Below are positions 26,441 to 35,497 of a stretch of DNA of 56,121 bases, piece by piece (the stretch's first letter is position 1; each line of letters starts with the position of its first letter). The position numbers were made by a program, and so were the translations under genes. Origin of the DNA: Caloranaerobacter azorensis DSM 13643 (GTDB lineage Bacteria > Bacillota > Clostridia > Tissierellales > Thermohalobacteraceae); NCBI RefSeq assembly GCF_900129995.1, contig NZ_FQXO01000012.1, forward strand, positions 1-56,121, in the 5' to 3' direction. The notes under the pieces are model-generated. The model was given only the letters and a program-made list of their open reading frames with translations, made no database searches and had not been told where the DNA came from.

Positions 26441-26641
26441 TTAGTCAAGACCGTATTTCTTCTTAAATTTCTCAACACGTCCGCCTTTATCTACAAGTTT
26501 TTGTTTCCCTGTAAAGAATGGATGGCATTCAGAACAAATTTCCACTCTAAGTTCTTCTTTTACTGAACCAGTTTCAAAAGTATTTCCACATGCACAGTGT
26601 ACTCTAGCTTTTTTGTATTCTGGATGAATTCCTTTTTTCAC
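26441..26641 (-). CDS. rpmE: Ribosomal protein L31 (zinc-binding type)
   Basis: L31 is a component of the large ribosomal subunit. I place the start at GTG 26639-26641, after AGAGGTGATTTC, giving the standard 66-residue protein beginning [12 protein letters not shown]. An in-frame ATG 13 codons upstream has no such site. The Cys residues of HCACGN and CSECH form the zinc site, so this is the zinc-replete C+ form and not the zinc-independent paralogue. It lies between rho and tdk, as in other Firmicutes. Confidence 0.95.
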   Translation of the reverse strand: MKKGIHPEYKKARVHCACGNTFETGSVKEELRVEICSECHPFFTGKQKLVDKGGRVEKFKKKYGLD

Positions 26642-26761
26642 CGAAATCACCTCTCTTCCAAAATCATTCTTTTCTGTCATATTATATTCAATATAATTAT
26701 CCAGTTTTCAACTAATACATTATAGCATATTAATAATCTTATTTCAATAAACATAAGTAAA

Positions 26762-28114
26762 TTAATCCCAAATCCTATTTCTCATATTCTCAATAAATTC
26801 TTCGTTAGTCTTAGTTAGTACTAACATATTAATAATTTTTTCTATGACTTCTGCTGTCGGATAGTTGCTTAAAGCCTTTCTAATGCTCCATATTGTCTCT
26901 AGCTCTTTTTGATTTAACAATAAATCTTCTCTTCTTGTGCCAGATTTATTGATATCAATCGCTGGAAATATTCTCTTTTCAGATAGTTTTCTATCTAAAT
27001 GAATTTCCATATTCCCTGTACCCTTGAATTCTTCAAAAATTACATCATCCATTCTACTTCCAGTTTCTATTAATGCAGTAGCTAATATTGTAAGGCTTCC
27101 TCCATTTTCAATATTTCTTGCTGCCCCAAAAAATCTTTTTGGTTTGTGCAAAGCTCCGGGGTCTAATCCTCCTGAAAGTGTTCTACCAGTTGGAGGTATT
27201 GTTAAATTGTATGCTCTTGCTAATCTTGTTATACTATCTAAAAGAATAACAACATCTTTGCCATGCTCTACTAGCCTCTTTGCTCTTTCGAGTACCATCT
27301 CTGCTACCTTTATATGGTGCTTTGGAGGCTCATCAAATGTCGAATAAACTACATCCCCTTTTACAGACCTCTGCATATCCGTAACCTCTTCTGGTCTTTC
27401 GTCTATTAGCAGAACTATAATCTCTATATCTGGATAGTTTTCTGCAATACTATTAGCTATTTTCTTTAATAGTATAGTTTTACCTGCTTTAGGAGGAGCA
27501 ACTATCATACCCCTTTGACCTTTACCTATAGGAGCTATTAAATCTATTATTCTTGTAGACAATTCTCTTGAAGTGGTTTCTAAAGTTATCCTTTCATTAG
27601 GATATATAGGAGTTAAAGTATCAAAGTCAGGTCTATTATTTGCTGTCTCTGGGTCTTCACCATTAACTTTTTTCACATATAAAAGAGCCTTATATTTTTC
27701 TCCTGATTTTGGCGGTCTTGTTATACCAAAAATTTTATCTCCAGTTCTTAAATTAAATCTTCTAATCTGCGATGGAGATACATATATATCTTCCGCTCCT
27801 GAAAGATAATTTTCTGATCTCAAAAATCCATAACCATCACTATGAATCTCTAATATTCCCTCTGCCGTACTAATCTCATCACTTCTTTCTATTTCTTCAC
27901 TTAACCTTTCGGGTAATTCCTGCTTATGTCTTTCTTTTTCTTCTAACTTAGCTACCGCTTCTTTTGTTTCTGCCGATTTTCCATTTTTATAATGTTCTAA
28001 TATTTTTTCAATCAACTCAGCCTTTTTATATTTAGAATAACCTTTTATGCCTATTTCTTTAGCAATCTTTCTAAGTTCATCTATCTTTTTACTATTTAAA
28101 TCAGAACTGTTCAA
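26762..28114 (-). CDS. rho: Transcription termination factor Rho
   Basis: Rho is the hexameric RNA helicase that ends untranslated transcripts. From the TTG start at 28112-28114 (GGAGGTG five bases upstream) the protein has 450 residues. An N-terminal Rho_N/SAP-like helical domain is at about 1-45, followed by a charged linker, a cold-shock RNA-binding domain (about 80-150) and a RecA-type ATPase. The ATPase P-loop is [15 protein letters not shown] and Walker B is [17 protein letters not shown]. The Q-loop region and [12 protein letters not shown] are conserved. A promoter at 28220-28248 and a leader of about 100 bases precede it. Confidence 0.96.
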   Translation of the reverse strand: MNSSDLNSKKIDELRKIAKEIGIKGYSKYKKAELIEKILEHYKNGKSAETKEAVAKLEEKERHKQELPERLSEEIERSDEISTAEGILEIHSDGYGFLRSENYLSGAEDIYVSPSQIRRFNLRTGDKIFGITRPPKSGEKYKALLYVKKVNGEDPETANNRPDFDTLTPIYPNERITLETTSRELSTRIIDLIAPIGKGQRGMIVAPPKAGKTILLKKIANSIAENYPDIEIIVLLIDERPEEVTDMQRSVKGDVVYSTFDEPPKHHIKVAEMVLERAKRLVEHGKDVVILLDSITRLARAYNLTIPPTGRTLSGGLDPGALHKPKRFFGAARNIENGGSLTILATALIETGSRMDDVIFEEFKGTGNMEIHLDRKLSEKRIFPAIDINKSGTRREDLLLNQKELETIWSIRKALSNYPTAEVIEKIINMLVLTKTNEEFIENMRNRIWD

Positions 28115-28219
28115 AGCTTCACCTCCAGAACATATAAAGCTTCCTATCAACTTCTATATATTTATACAACATATGGGAACATTATAGGAAAGAACTTCTA
28201 GACAGGCTTCATTAATGTA

Positions 28220-28248
28220 ATGATAGCACTTTATTATTGGTAAGTCAA
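28220..28248 (-). promoter_or_regulatory. Promoter for rho
   Basis: Minus-strand TTGACT (28243-28248), 17 bases, TATCAT (28220-28225). A leader of about 100 bases follows, long enough for the autoregulation known for rho. Confidence 0.6.
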
Positions 28249-28269
28249 GGATACAATCTCTCTTTATGT

Positions 28270-28976
28270 TTACATACCAAAAAATAGACGAATATTGCCT
28301 TTACTTTTCTGCTCATATATTATTTTTTTCTCATTATCAATTATTTCAATATATTTACTTTCTATATCATTATAATCGTATATATTCATAATAATTATAT
28401 TCCCATGCCAGTAAAATTCTAAAGTCGATACTAGCTTTACATTACCTTTCGGCAATTTGTCAATTATAACTAAATTACCTTTAGAAATCTCTTCTTCTAT
28501 ATATTGAGGAAAAGCATGTATTAACCCTATATCAGAATGTAAAGTCTTTTCGTATTCATTATTAAAATTTAAAGTTTTTTCTATCATATAGCTGCTATAA
28601 TACATTTTTGCCAATGTATTATCTACTTTCATATATGTAGGAGGAAAACGAGAGCATTCCCTAAACAATAAAATCCTTCTGACGCATTATAGTATTTGTC
28701 TTTAAATTCTATTATATTATGTCCCTTTACTTCTATTCTATAAGTAGAATCATCTTTGATAAAATCGAACACATATGGCTGCACATTAGGTAGCCATTCG
28801 CTTGCAACGTAATGTATTGTAAGTGGAGAGAGAATTTCTCTTAAATCAATCATTTTAAATAATTCATTTTCTGTTATCTCTACTTTTTTATTTGTTATTG
28901 GATTAGAAATTATTACTTTGTCCCAATTTTTTATATTTATCCACTCAAAAATATAAGTTTGTCAACAAGCTCATCG
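28270..28976 (-). pseudogene. Hypothetical protein gene broken by two frameshifts in T-runs
   Basis: Three overlapping frames join into one protein of about 235 residues if two single-base changes are reversed. The first frame starts at ATG 28974-28976 (MSLLTNLYF). It is cut by an extra T in the run near 28950, after which EWINIKNWDKVIISNPITNK continues. A missing T in a T4 run near 28684 then moves the frame to LLFRECSRFPPTYMK, which continues to the stop at 28270. The joined sequence is soluble, rich in aromatic and acidic residues, and matches no family I know. One gain and one loss in homopolymers could be genuine decay, phase variation or assembly error. Confidence 0.6.
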
Positions 28977-29021
28977 GAAGATTAATCCCCCGCTACTAGA
29001 TTTATAACTTATTAAATAAAT

Positions 29022-29993
29022 TTATTTTGCATAATCTGGTTTTTTGTCCAGCTTGTGAATTGACTCAATAAACCTTACCGTACCCGTTTCTGCTCTTGTT
29101 ACCATTGAATGTGTTTTTGCCATATTGTTTTGGTAATATACTACTCCTTTTAACAATTCGCCATCGGATACTCCTGTAGCAGCAAAGAATATTTCATTAC
29201 CCTTTGCTAAATCTTCCATTGTCAATACTTTATTAACATCAGTAATTCCCATTTTGTAACATCTTTCAAGTTCAGCTTCGTCCATTGGTACTAATTTGCC
29301 TTGAAATTCTCCCCCCATACATTTTAATGCAGCAGCAGCTATAACTCCTTCTGGAGCTCCTCCTATCCCCATTAATATATCAACTCCCGAATGTTCAAAA
29401 CAAGTTGCAATTGCAGCAGCAACATCTCCATCTCCAAATAGTTTAATTCTCGCTCCTGCTTTTCTTATCTTTTCTATTAGTTCTTTATGCCTCGGTCTAT
29501 CCAACAATGTTACTGTTAAATCTGATATGCTTTTGTTTAAAGCATCGGCAACCGCTTTTAAATTTTCTTCCACTGGAGCATCAAGATGAATTCTACCTGC
29601 TGCTTTTGGACCTACTGCAATTTTATTCATATACATGTCTGGTGCATGTAATAGGCATCCACGTGGAGCTATTGCAACTACAGAAATAGCATTAGGTAAT
29701 CCCTTAGCTACTGCAGTAGTTCCATCAAGAGGGTCTACGGCTATGTCCACTTTAGGACATCCTTTTTGTGCTTTTCCTATTCTCTCTCCAATATATAACA
29801 TTGGAGCTTCGTCCATTTCACCTTCTCCAATGACTACAACTCCATCTATGTTTATAGTGTCAAACATCTTCCTCATACCGTTAACCGCAGATTGATCTGC
29901 TATTATCTTATCTCCTCTCCCCATATGTCTAGCACATTCTAATGCAGCGGCTTCAGTTACCCTGACAAGATTTAGTGCTAATTCTCTATCCAT
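29022..29993 (-). CDS. glpX: Class II fructose-1,6-bisphosphatase, copy 1
   Basis: The 323-residue GlpX enzyme hydrolyses fructose 1,6-bisphosphate in gluconeogenesis. Lithium-sensitive phosphatase signatures are visible: [18 protein letters not shown] and [17 protein letters not shown] (metal-binding Asp), then [23 protein letters not shown]. It is about 65-70% similar by eye to the second copy at 30156-31163, directly upstream. It has its own promoter at 30029-30058. Tandem copies suggest duplication followed by divergence or different regulation. Confidence 0.94.
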   Translation of the reverse strand: MDRELALNLVRVTEAAALECARHMGRGDKIIADQSAVNGMRKMFDTINIDGVVVIGEGEMDEAPMLYIGERIGKAQKGCPKVDIAVDPLDGTTAVAKGLPNAISVVAIAPRGCLLHAPDMYMNKIAVGPKAAGRIHLDAPVEENLKAVADALNKSISDLTVTLLDRPRHKELIEKIRKAGARIKLFGDGDVAAAIATCFEHSGVDILMGIGGAPEGVIAAAALKCMGGEFQGKLVPMDEAELERCYKMGITDVNKVLTMEDLAKGNEIFFAATGVSDGELLKGVVYYQNNMAKTHSMVTRAETGTVRFIESIHKLDKKPDYAK

Positions 29994-30028
29994 AATGTGT
30001 CCCCCTTTATAATAAATATTACAATTAT

Positions 30029-30058
30029 AGTATATTCTATTTTTATATAGTATGTCAA
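30029..30058 (-). promoter_or_regulatory. Promoter for glpX copy 1
   Basis: Minus-strand TTGACA (30053-30058), 18 bases, TATACT (30029-30034), about 30 bases before the start codon. Confidence 0.6.
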
Positions 30059-30122
30059 AATATATATTATATTTTTATAAAGTATAACTTAAAAATTAAA
30101 AATTGAAAAAAAGACAAAAAAT

Positions 30123-30143
30123 AGACCTGAATTAATCAGGTCT
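30123..30143 (-). terminator. Terminator after glpX copy 2
   Basis: AGACCTGA pairs with TCAGGTCT, followed on the minus strand by ATTTTTTGTCTTTTTTT. Confidence 0.85.
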
Positions 30144-30155
30144 AATCTTTATAAT

Positions 30156-31163
30156 CTATACTTGCCCATATTTTTTCATCAATCTTATTAATATATCATT
30201 CTTATCCAATTTGTGTCTTGCTTCTATGAATCTTATTGTACCTGTTTTAGCTCTCATGACTACCGAATGTGTCTTAGCATAGTTATTCCCATAGTATACT
30301 ACTCCTTTTAATAGGTCGCCATCTGTAATTCCTGTTGCAGCAAAAAATACTTCTTCTCCTTTAACTAAATCCTCTAATGTTAAAACCTTCTTAATATCTT
30401 CATCACTCCATCCTAATTGATGACATCTTTCAACCTCTTCATCTGACATTGGATAAAGTATGCCCTGCATTTCTCCACCCATACATTTTAACGCTGCCGC
30501 TGCTATAACTCCTTCTGGGGCTCCTCCTATCCCCATTAATACATCGACTCCTGTATCTTCAAAACCGGTAGCAATAGCTGCTGCCACATCACCTTCACCG
30601 AACAGCTTAATTCTTGCACCTACCCTTCTTACTTCCTGTATCATCTGATAATGTCTAGGCCTATCCTGAATTATTACGGTTAAATCTGATATGTCCTTAT
30701 TTAATGCTTTAGCAACTGCTTTCAAATTATCTTCAATAGGAGCTTCAATATCTATTTCCCCTGCCGCTTTTGGACCTACAGCTATTTTTTTCATATATGT
30801 ATCTGGTGCATAAAGCAAACAACCTCTAGGAGCCATAGCTATTACCGATATTGCATTTGGAAGCCCTTTTGATACTAAACTAGTTCCATCTAATGGATCA
30901 ACAGCAATATCTACCTCTATATCATCTATTGTACCTGCTCCGATTTGTTCACCAATATATAACATAGGAGCTTCGTCTAATTCTCCTTCGCCTATAACTA
31001 CCGTTCCTCTAACATTTACTAACTCAAAAGCCTCTCTCATTCCATCTACTGCTGCTTGGTCTGCTCCATTTTTATCTCCTCTACCCATGAATTTAGCCGA
31101 GGATAATGCAGCTATTTCAGTAACACGTACCAAAGATAGTGATAAATTTCTATCTAAAATCAT
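30156..31163 (-). CDS. glpX: Class II fructose-1,6-bisphosphatase, copy 2
   Basis: The 335-residue GlpX paralogue has [36 protein letters not shown] and [20 protein letters not shown] prefer the ATG at 31161-31163, eight bases after AGGGGAG, over the GTG three codons upstream. It is downstream of fba and tal in the glycolysis/pentose cluster. In Bacillus subtilis that position beside glpX is occupied by a murA gene, so the second glpX is a lineage difference. Confidence 0.93.
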   Translation of the reverse strand: MILDRNLSLSLVRVTEIAALSSAKFMGRGDKNGADQAAVDGMREAFELVNVRGTVVIGEGELDEAPMLYIGEQIGAGTIDDIEVDIAVDPLDGTSLVSKGLPNAISVIAMAPRGCLLYAPDTYMKKIAVGPKAAGEIDIEAPIEDNLKAVAKALNKDISDLTVIIQDRPRHYQMIQEVRRVGARIKLFGEGDVAAAIATGFEDTGVDVLMGIGGAPEGVIAAAALKCMGGEMQGILYPMSDEEVERCHQLGWSDEDIKKVLTLEDLVKGEEVFFAATGITDGDLLKGVVYYGNNYAKTHSVVMRAKTGTIRFIEARHKLDKNDILIRLMKKYGQV

Positions 31164-31197
31164 TTCTTTCACTCCCCTAATAACATACTAAAATTAA

Positions 31198-31229
31198 AGG
31201 ATAAGTAAAGATTAAACTTTACCTATCCT
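31198..31229 (-). terminator. Terminator after tal
   Basis: AGGATAAGTAAAG pairs with CTTTACCTATCCT (one mismatch), followed on the minus strand by TTAATTTTA. Confidence 0.7.
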
Positions 31230-31237
31230 CTTATCTG

Positions 31238-31882
31238 CTACTTTTTAGCATTTTCCCAGTCTTTCAAGAATCTTTCTATACCTTTATCTGTCATTGGATG
31301 ATTAAGCATTTTTGTAAATACGCTATAAGGTATAGTTGCAATATGTGCTCCTAATTTTGCTGCTTCTATTACGTGCATAGGATGTCTTATGCTTGCAGCA
31401 ATTACTTCTGTATCAATACCATGTATATCAAATATTTCTACTATATCACTAATTATATCCATTCCGCTATTTCCTATATCATCCATTCTCCCTGCAAATG
31501 GACTAACAAATGTTGCTCCTGCTCTTGCCGCTAATAATGCTTGACTAGCAGAAAATACTAAAGTAACATTTGTTTTGATACCTTCCTTGCTTAAAACTTT
31601 AACTGCTTTAAGCCCTTCTTTCGTCATAGGAACTTTAATGACTATATTTCGGTGAATCGCTGCTAAATCTTTAGCTTCTTTTATCATTCCATCTGCATCA
31701 AGGCTAATCACTTCGGCGCTAATTGGTCCATCTACAATTTTAGCAATTTCTGTTATTACTTCTTTAAAATCTCTACCTTCTTTTGCAATAAGTGAAGGGT
31801 TTGTCGTAACTCCGCAAATTACTCCCCAGTCGTTTACTTCTCTAATTTCATCTATGTTCGCCGTATCAATAAAGAGTTTCAT
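31238..31882 (-). CDS. tal: Transaldolase (short, TalC/MipB-like family)
   Basis: The 214-residue protein belongs to the small transaldolase/fructose-6-phosphate aldolase family. It begins [20 protein letters not shown], has [13 protein letters not shown], and the Schiff-base lysine Lys83 in [23 protein letters not shown] and ASIRHPMHV are also conserved. It works in the non-oxidative pentose phosphate pathway together with rpiB. It lies 18 bases after fba, matching the fbaA-ywjH pair of B. subtilis. Confidence 0.94.
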   Translation of the reverse strand: MKLFIDTANIDEIREVNDWGVICGVTTNPSLIAKEGRDFKEVITEIAKIVDGPISAEVISLDADGMIKEAKDLAAIHRNIVIKVPMTKEGLKAVKVLSKEGIKTNVTLVFSASQALLAARAGATFVSPFAGRMDDIGNSGMDIISDIVEIFDIHGIDTEVIAASIRHPMHVIEAAKLGAHIATIPYSVFTKMLNHPMTDKGIERFLKDWENAKK

Positions 31883-31899
31883 TTTTCCCCTCCCAATAT

Positions 31900-32751
31900 T
31901 TAAGCTCTGCCAGCTGAACCAAACATTATCATCTTTTCAATTATTACTTTTTTCATTTCCTCTCTAGCAGGGCCTAATATTTTTCTTGGATCATATACAT
32001 CAGGATTATTTTCAACAAACTCTCTTACTCCTTTATTAAATGCCATTCTGATATCTGTATCTATGTTTATTTTATTAACACCAAGACTTACTGCTTTCTT
32101 TATGCTTTCTTCAGGCACACCTGATGATCCATGAAGCACTATTGGCATGTTTAATCTTTCTTTTATTACTTTTAATCTGTCAAAGTCTAGTTTAGGTTCT
32201 CCTTTGTATGGGCCATGTGCAGTTCCTATAGCTATTGCAAGGTAGTCTACACCTGTTTCTTTTACAAATCTTTCAGCTTCATCTGGATCAGTAAATGTAG
32301 CATCTCTTTCATCAACTGTTATATCATCTTCAGTTCCGCCAATTTTACCAAGTTCTGCCTCTACTGATACTCCAACAGCATGTGCTATTTCTACGACTTT
32401 TTTAGTGATTGCTATATTTTCTTCTAATGGATACTTTGAACCGTCTATCATTACTGAAGTGAATCCATTTCTTATACATTTCATTATTTGTACGAAATCT
32501 GTACCGTGATCTAAATGGATAGCTACAGGTACTTTAGCAGTTTCAGCAGCTACCTTAGCCATTGCCGCTATGTACTCTACCCCAGCATACTTTAATCCGC
32601 CTTGACTAGCTTGCAATATTACAGGCGAATTTGTTTCTTTAGCAGCTTCAATAATAGCTTGAACTATCTCCATGTTGTTTACGTTAAATGCTCCTACTGC
32701 ATATCCTTTTTTATGAGCGTCTAAAAGAATTTCTTTTCCTGATACTAACAT
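31900..32751 (-). CDS. fba: Class II fructose-1,6-bisphosphate aldolase
   Basis: The 283-residue zinc aldolase shows [17 protein letters not shown], the catalytic/zinc motif HLDHGTDF (Asp81, His82), [13 protein letters not shown] and [12 protein letters not shown] start it at ATG 32749-32751 after AAGGAGGGG; an in-frame codon nine residues upstream is not supported. It acts in glycolysis and gluconeogenesis and heads the fba-tal-glpX group, opposite in function to the two FBPases downstream. Confidence 0.95.
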   Translation of the reverse strand: MLVSGKEILLDAHKKGYAVGAFNVNNMEIVQAIIEAAKETNSPVILQASQGGLKYAGVEYIAAMAKVAAETAKVPVAIHLDHGTDFVQIMKCIRNGFTSVMIDGSKYPLEENIAITKKVVEIAHAVGVSVEAELGKIGGTEDDITVDERDATFTDPDEAERFVKETGVDYLAIAIGTAHGPYKGEPKLDFDRLKVIKERLNMPIVLHGSSGVPEESIKKAVSLGVNKINIDTDIRMAFNKGVREFVENNPDVYDPRKILGPAREEMKKVIIEKMIMFGSAGRA

Positions 32752-32884
32752 AAATACCCCTCCTTCTTTATTTAACACAATACTATTATAATAGATTAAT
32801 TACTATTTATCCACATAATTATTTGTCCAGCGATATTTGTTATTCTCTTTTATCTGTTTGAATTTCAATTTAGTATCTGTAGTA

Positions 32885-33547
32885 TTAGCTTTTTCTATCA
32901 CTATCATTATTCCCAAATTTAATATCTATACATTGAAGAAAATATTTGTGCATCTGTATCTCATCACATTCTAATATTTTTTTTAAATCTTCTTCTGTTT
33001 CTGCATAAATCAAATGTGTACTGCCACATTCTGCGCATTTTAATTCTATTCTATCAGGATATAAATCTGTTCGAATACTGTCCGAACCACAGTCGCAGAA
33101 TATTTTGCCTCTACTATCCATCTCTCTAATTCTATCTATAATCTTCATCATAATTTCAAAATTTTGAAAGTAATCATAAAACCCTAATTCGCTTAGTATT
33201 TCTTCAAAATCTTTTTCATTTTCCTTTACTAACTGTTTTATATCATAATTTTTCCCTATAAAAGATATTTCAATTCCTGTTTCTATACATCTTATAATTA
33301 TCTTACCTTTTAATAATCTTCGTAAACTATATTTGAACACATGAATATCCTGACAAGCAAAACAGAATAATTCTATCCAAAAATTTTTATAATCCTTCGT
33401 TTTTATTATGGCTTTAGATTGCCCACAATCACATTCTAAAATTATTTTTTTACTTCTGCTAAAATCAAATAAGGAAATATTATGTATAGTAATTTCTCCA
33501 CATATATCACACCTAATCGCAATGGCAATATTACAATCAATTAACAA
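32885..33547 (-). CDS. Cysteine-rich zinc-ribbon-like protein, unknown function
   Basis: The 220-residue soluble protein has three cysteine-pair regions: IRCDICGE plus CDCGQ near the N-terminus, CFACQDIH in the middle, and CDCGSD plus CAECGS near the C-terminus. These look like two or three zinc ribbons. I do not recognise the family. The TTG start lies nine bases after GGAGGT. It is directly upstream of fba, in a single direction between kce and fba. It may be a regulator or a nucleic-acid-binding protein; no catalytic motif is apparent. Confidence 0.65.
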   Translation of the reverse strand: MLIDCNIAIAIRCDICGEITIHNISLFDFSRSKKIILECDCGQSKAIIKTKDYKNFWIELFCFACQDIHVFKYSLRRLLKGKIIIRCIETGIEISFIGKNYDIKQLVKENEKDFEEILSELGFYDYFQNFEIMMKIIDRIREMDSRGKIFCDCGSDSIRTDLYPDRIELKCAECGSTHLIYAETEEDLKKILECDEIQMHKYFLQCIDIKFGNNDSDRKS

Positions 33548-33617
33548 ACCATATGCACCTCCTTCCCTTAATACTTCTTCATTTGTTTTATAAATCCTTC
33601 TTTAATAGTTAACGAAA

Positions 33618-33640
33618 AAAACGGCTTATAAAGCCGTTTT
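33618..33640 (-). terminator. Terminator after kce
   Basis: AAAACGGCTT pairs perfectly with AAGCCGTTTT and is followed on the minus strand by a T-run. Confidence 0.9.
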
Positions 33641-34457
33641 ACTTTCTCTTGATATTTAATATCTCTCTTGCTTCATCTGGTGTAGCTACTTCTCGTCCTA
33701 ATTCATGTGATAATCTAACTATTCTCTCTACTAATTGAGCATTTGATTTAGCTAATTCACCTTTTTTATAATATATATTATCTTCAAACCCTACTCTAAC
33801 GTGTCCTCCTAATAATATGGCTGCAGTAGCAAGTGGCAATTCGTATCTTCCTATACCTGCAACAGTCCATGTTGAACCCTGTGGTATGCTTTCAACTAAA
33901 TACAACAAATCTCTTATTTCTCCTGGTATTGCGCCCGGAACACCCATAACAAAATCAAAATGAAGCGGTTCATCAATCAAACCTTTTTTGACTAATGCTA
34001 AGGCATTTTTTATCATACCTCTTTCAAATATTTCAAGTTCAGGTTTAACACCTAACTCTTTCATTCTCTTTGCAAATTTTTCCATATACTCTTGTGAATT
34101 CATAAATACATCTGGACCAAAATTACATGTGCCACAGCTTAATGTAGCCATTTCTGGTCTTAATTCAACGGGCTGAAGTCTCTCCTCTGGTGTATGCCAT
34201 ACTGCTCCACCTGTAGATGGCTGGAATATTACAGGACATTTAGCCTCTATTCTTTCCTTTATCTCTTTGTATACCTCATAATCTTGTGTTGGATTCCCGT
34301 CCTTATCCCTCGCATGTATATGAACTATTGATGCACCTGCCTTATAGGCTTCGTAGGCAGCCTCCGCTATTTCTTCTGGTGTAATTGGAAGATTTGGCTG
34401 CTGTTTTTTTGTTACTTCTGCACCTGTTAATGCAGCTGTAATTATAAGTTTTTGCAT
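33639..34457 (-). CDS. kce: 3-keto-5-aminohexanoate cleavage enzyme (BKACE family)
   Basis: Kce condenses 3-keto-5-aminohexanoate with acetyl-CoA to give acetoacetate and 3-aminobutyryl-CoA in lysine fermentation. The 272-residue protein begins [15 protein letters not shown] and has the metal-site motif [27 protein letters not shown] and [29 protein letters not shown], all typical of BKACE enzymes. I start it at ATG 34455-34457, whose AGGAGG site lies within kal. kal overlaps it by 16 bases, so they are coupled. The gene pairing with kal supports Kce over other BKACE activities. Confidence 0.9.
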   Translation of the reverse strand: MQKLIITAALTGAEVTKKQQPNLPITPEEIAEAAYEAYKAGASIVHIHARDKDGNPTQDYEVYKEIKERIEAKCPVIFQPSTGGAVWHTPEERLQPVELRPEMATLSCGTCNFGPDVFMNSQEYMEKFAKRMKELGVKPELEIFERGMIKNALALVKKGLIDEPLHFDFVMGVPGAIPGEIRDLLYLVESIPQGSTWTVAGIGRYELPLATAAILLGGHVRVGFEDNIYYKKGELAKSNAQLVERIVRLSHELGREVATPDEAREILNIKRK

Positions 34458-34846
34458 TGTTCTTTCCTCCTTTGCTTGTCCTTTGGCACAACACAAGTTC
34501 CTACTGCTCTACAAACTACTATTGGCTCTTCAAGAACATCACATGCCGACTCATTTATATCTGGTCTTGGTACTATAACCTTTCTTGCCTCAAATTTCAT
34601 CTTTCTTGATGTATTGCCAACTTTAATTATTTCACCTACTGCTTCAATATAATCTCCTGCATAAACAGGTGCTGTAAATTCTACCTCTTCATATCCTGCA
34701 AAAAGCCCTTCATCTCCATCATGTCTTATAAGAAGTTCAGTAGCAACATCTCCAAATAATTGAAGCATTTTAGCACCATCTACTAAATTCCCCCCATAGT
34801 GCGCATCATTTGTGCTCATTCTAACTCTTATCATAGCCTTTTCCAT
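34442..34846 (-). CDS. kal: 3-aminobutyryl-CoA ammonia lyase
   Basis: Kal removes ammonia from L-3-aminobutyryl-CoA to form crotonyl-CoA, the step after Kce in lysine fermentation. The 134-residue hot-dog-fold protein shows [29 protein letters not shown] and [23 protein letters not shown], characteristic of this family. It overlaps kce by 16 bases. The other lysine-pathway genes (kamA, kamDE, kdd) are not in the window. Confidence 0.9.
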   Translation of the reverse strand: MEKAMIRVRMSTNDAHYGGNLVDGAKMLQLFGDVATELLIRHDGDEGLFAGYEEVEFTAPVYAGDYIEAVGEIIKVGNTSRKMKFEARKVIVPRPDINESACDVLEEPIVVCRAVGTCVVPKDKQRRKEQCKNL

Positions 34847-34928
34847 ATTCCTTACCCCCTATTTTTTTATATTCCAATTAAATTATACTAAATTTCTGAA
34901 AAAAACAAAATCTTTGTTTAAATAAATT

Positions 34929-34950
34929 AAAGTGGCAAATTTGCCACTTT
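34929..34950 (-). terminator. Terminator between spo0F-like gene and kal
   Basis: Perfect palindrome AAAGTGGCAAATTTGCCACTTT, followed on the minus strand by AATTTATTT. Confidence 0.75.
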
Positions 34951-34975
34951 AATTTTAATGAGATGAAACTAGCTA

Positions 34976-35359
34976 TTAATTAACCACTGCAATAGAATAT
35001 TCCATTATTAGCGAATTAATCTTTTCTTTTAACTCAAATACATCAAAAGGTTTTTGAACAATCATATCTGGCTTGATTACACCAAAGCTGCTATCTTGTA
35101 CTATATCCTCATAGCCGGTAAGTATTACTACACAAATACGCTTATCAATTTTTCGTATGTTTTTTAATACCTCTTCCCCATTCATATCTTGTAGTTTCAT
35201 ATCTAATATTACAATATCAGGTTTAAATTCTGTTATCATCCTTATTGCTTTACTCCCAGTTTCTACTGCTATAACATCACAATCATTCTTAAAAATTTCT
35301 CCCAGTAGAACCCTTATTCCCTCTTGATCATCAACACAAAGAAGCCTGTACTTCCTCAA
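34976..35359 (-). CDS. spo0F: Single-domain response regulator, Spo0F-like
   Basis: The 127-residue CheY-like receiver has no output domain. Asp10 and Asp11 (CVDDQEG), phosphoacceptor Asp53 (IVILDMKLQDMNG), Thr in ILTGYED and Lys in VQKPFDVFEL are all present. Length, lack of output domain and location between fba and pyrG match Spo0F of Bacillus. Many Clostridia phosphorylate Spo0A directly and lack a full relay, so the in vivo role is uncertain. I assign the symbol on synteny. Confidence 0.75.
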   Translation of the reverse strand: MRKYRLLCVDDQEGIRVLLGEIFKNDCDVIAVETGSKAIRMITEFKPDIVILDMKLQDMNGEEVLKNIRKIDKRICVVILTGYEDIVQDSSFGVIKPDMIVQKPFDVFELKEKINSLIMEYSIAVVN

Positions 35360-35465
35360 AAGAACTCCCCCCCGTAACCTATTAATAAATAATATATTCT
35401 ACGTATGTTAATTTATTCCTTCTTATCTAATGATTTCTGTGAAAATTTTTTTAATTTTTTACACA

Positions 35466-35497
35466 AAAAGCAGTCAAAATAACTTTTGACTGCTTTT
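35466..35497 (-). terminator. Terminator after the 35496-37133 SLH gene
   Basis: AAAAGCAGTCAAAA pairs with TTTTGACTGCTTTT, overlapping the stop codon, followed on the minus strand by TTTTTGTGT. Confidence 0.85.
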
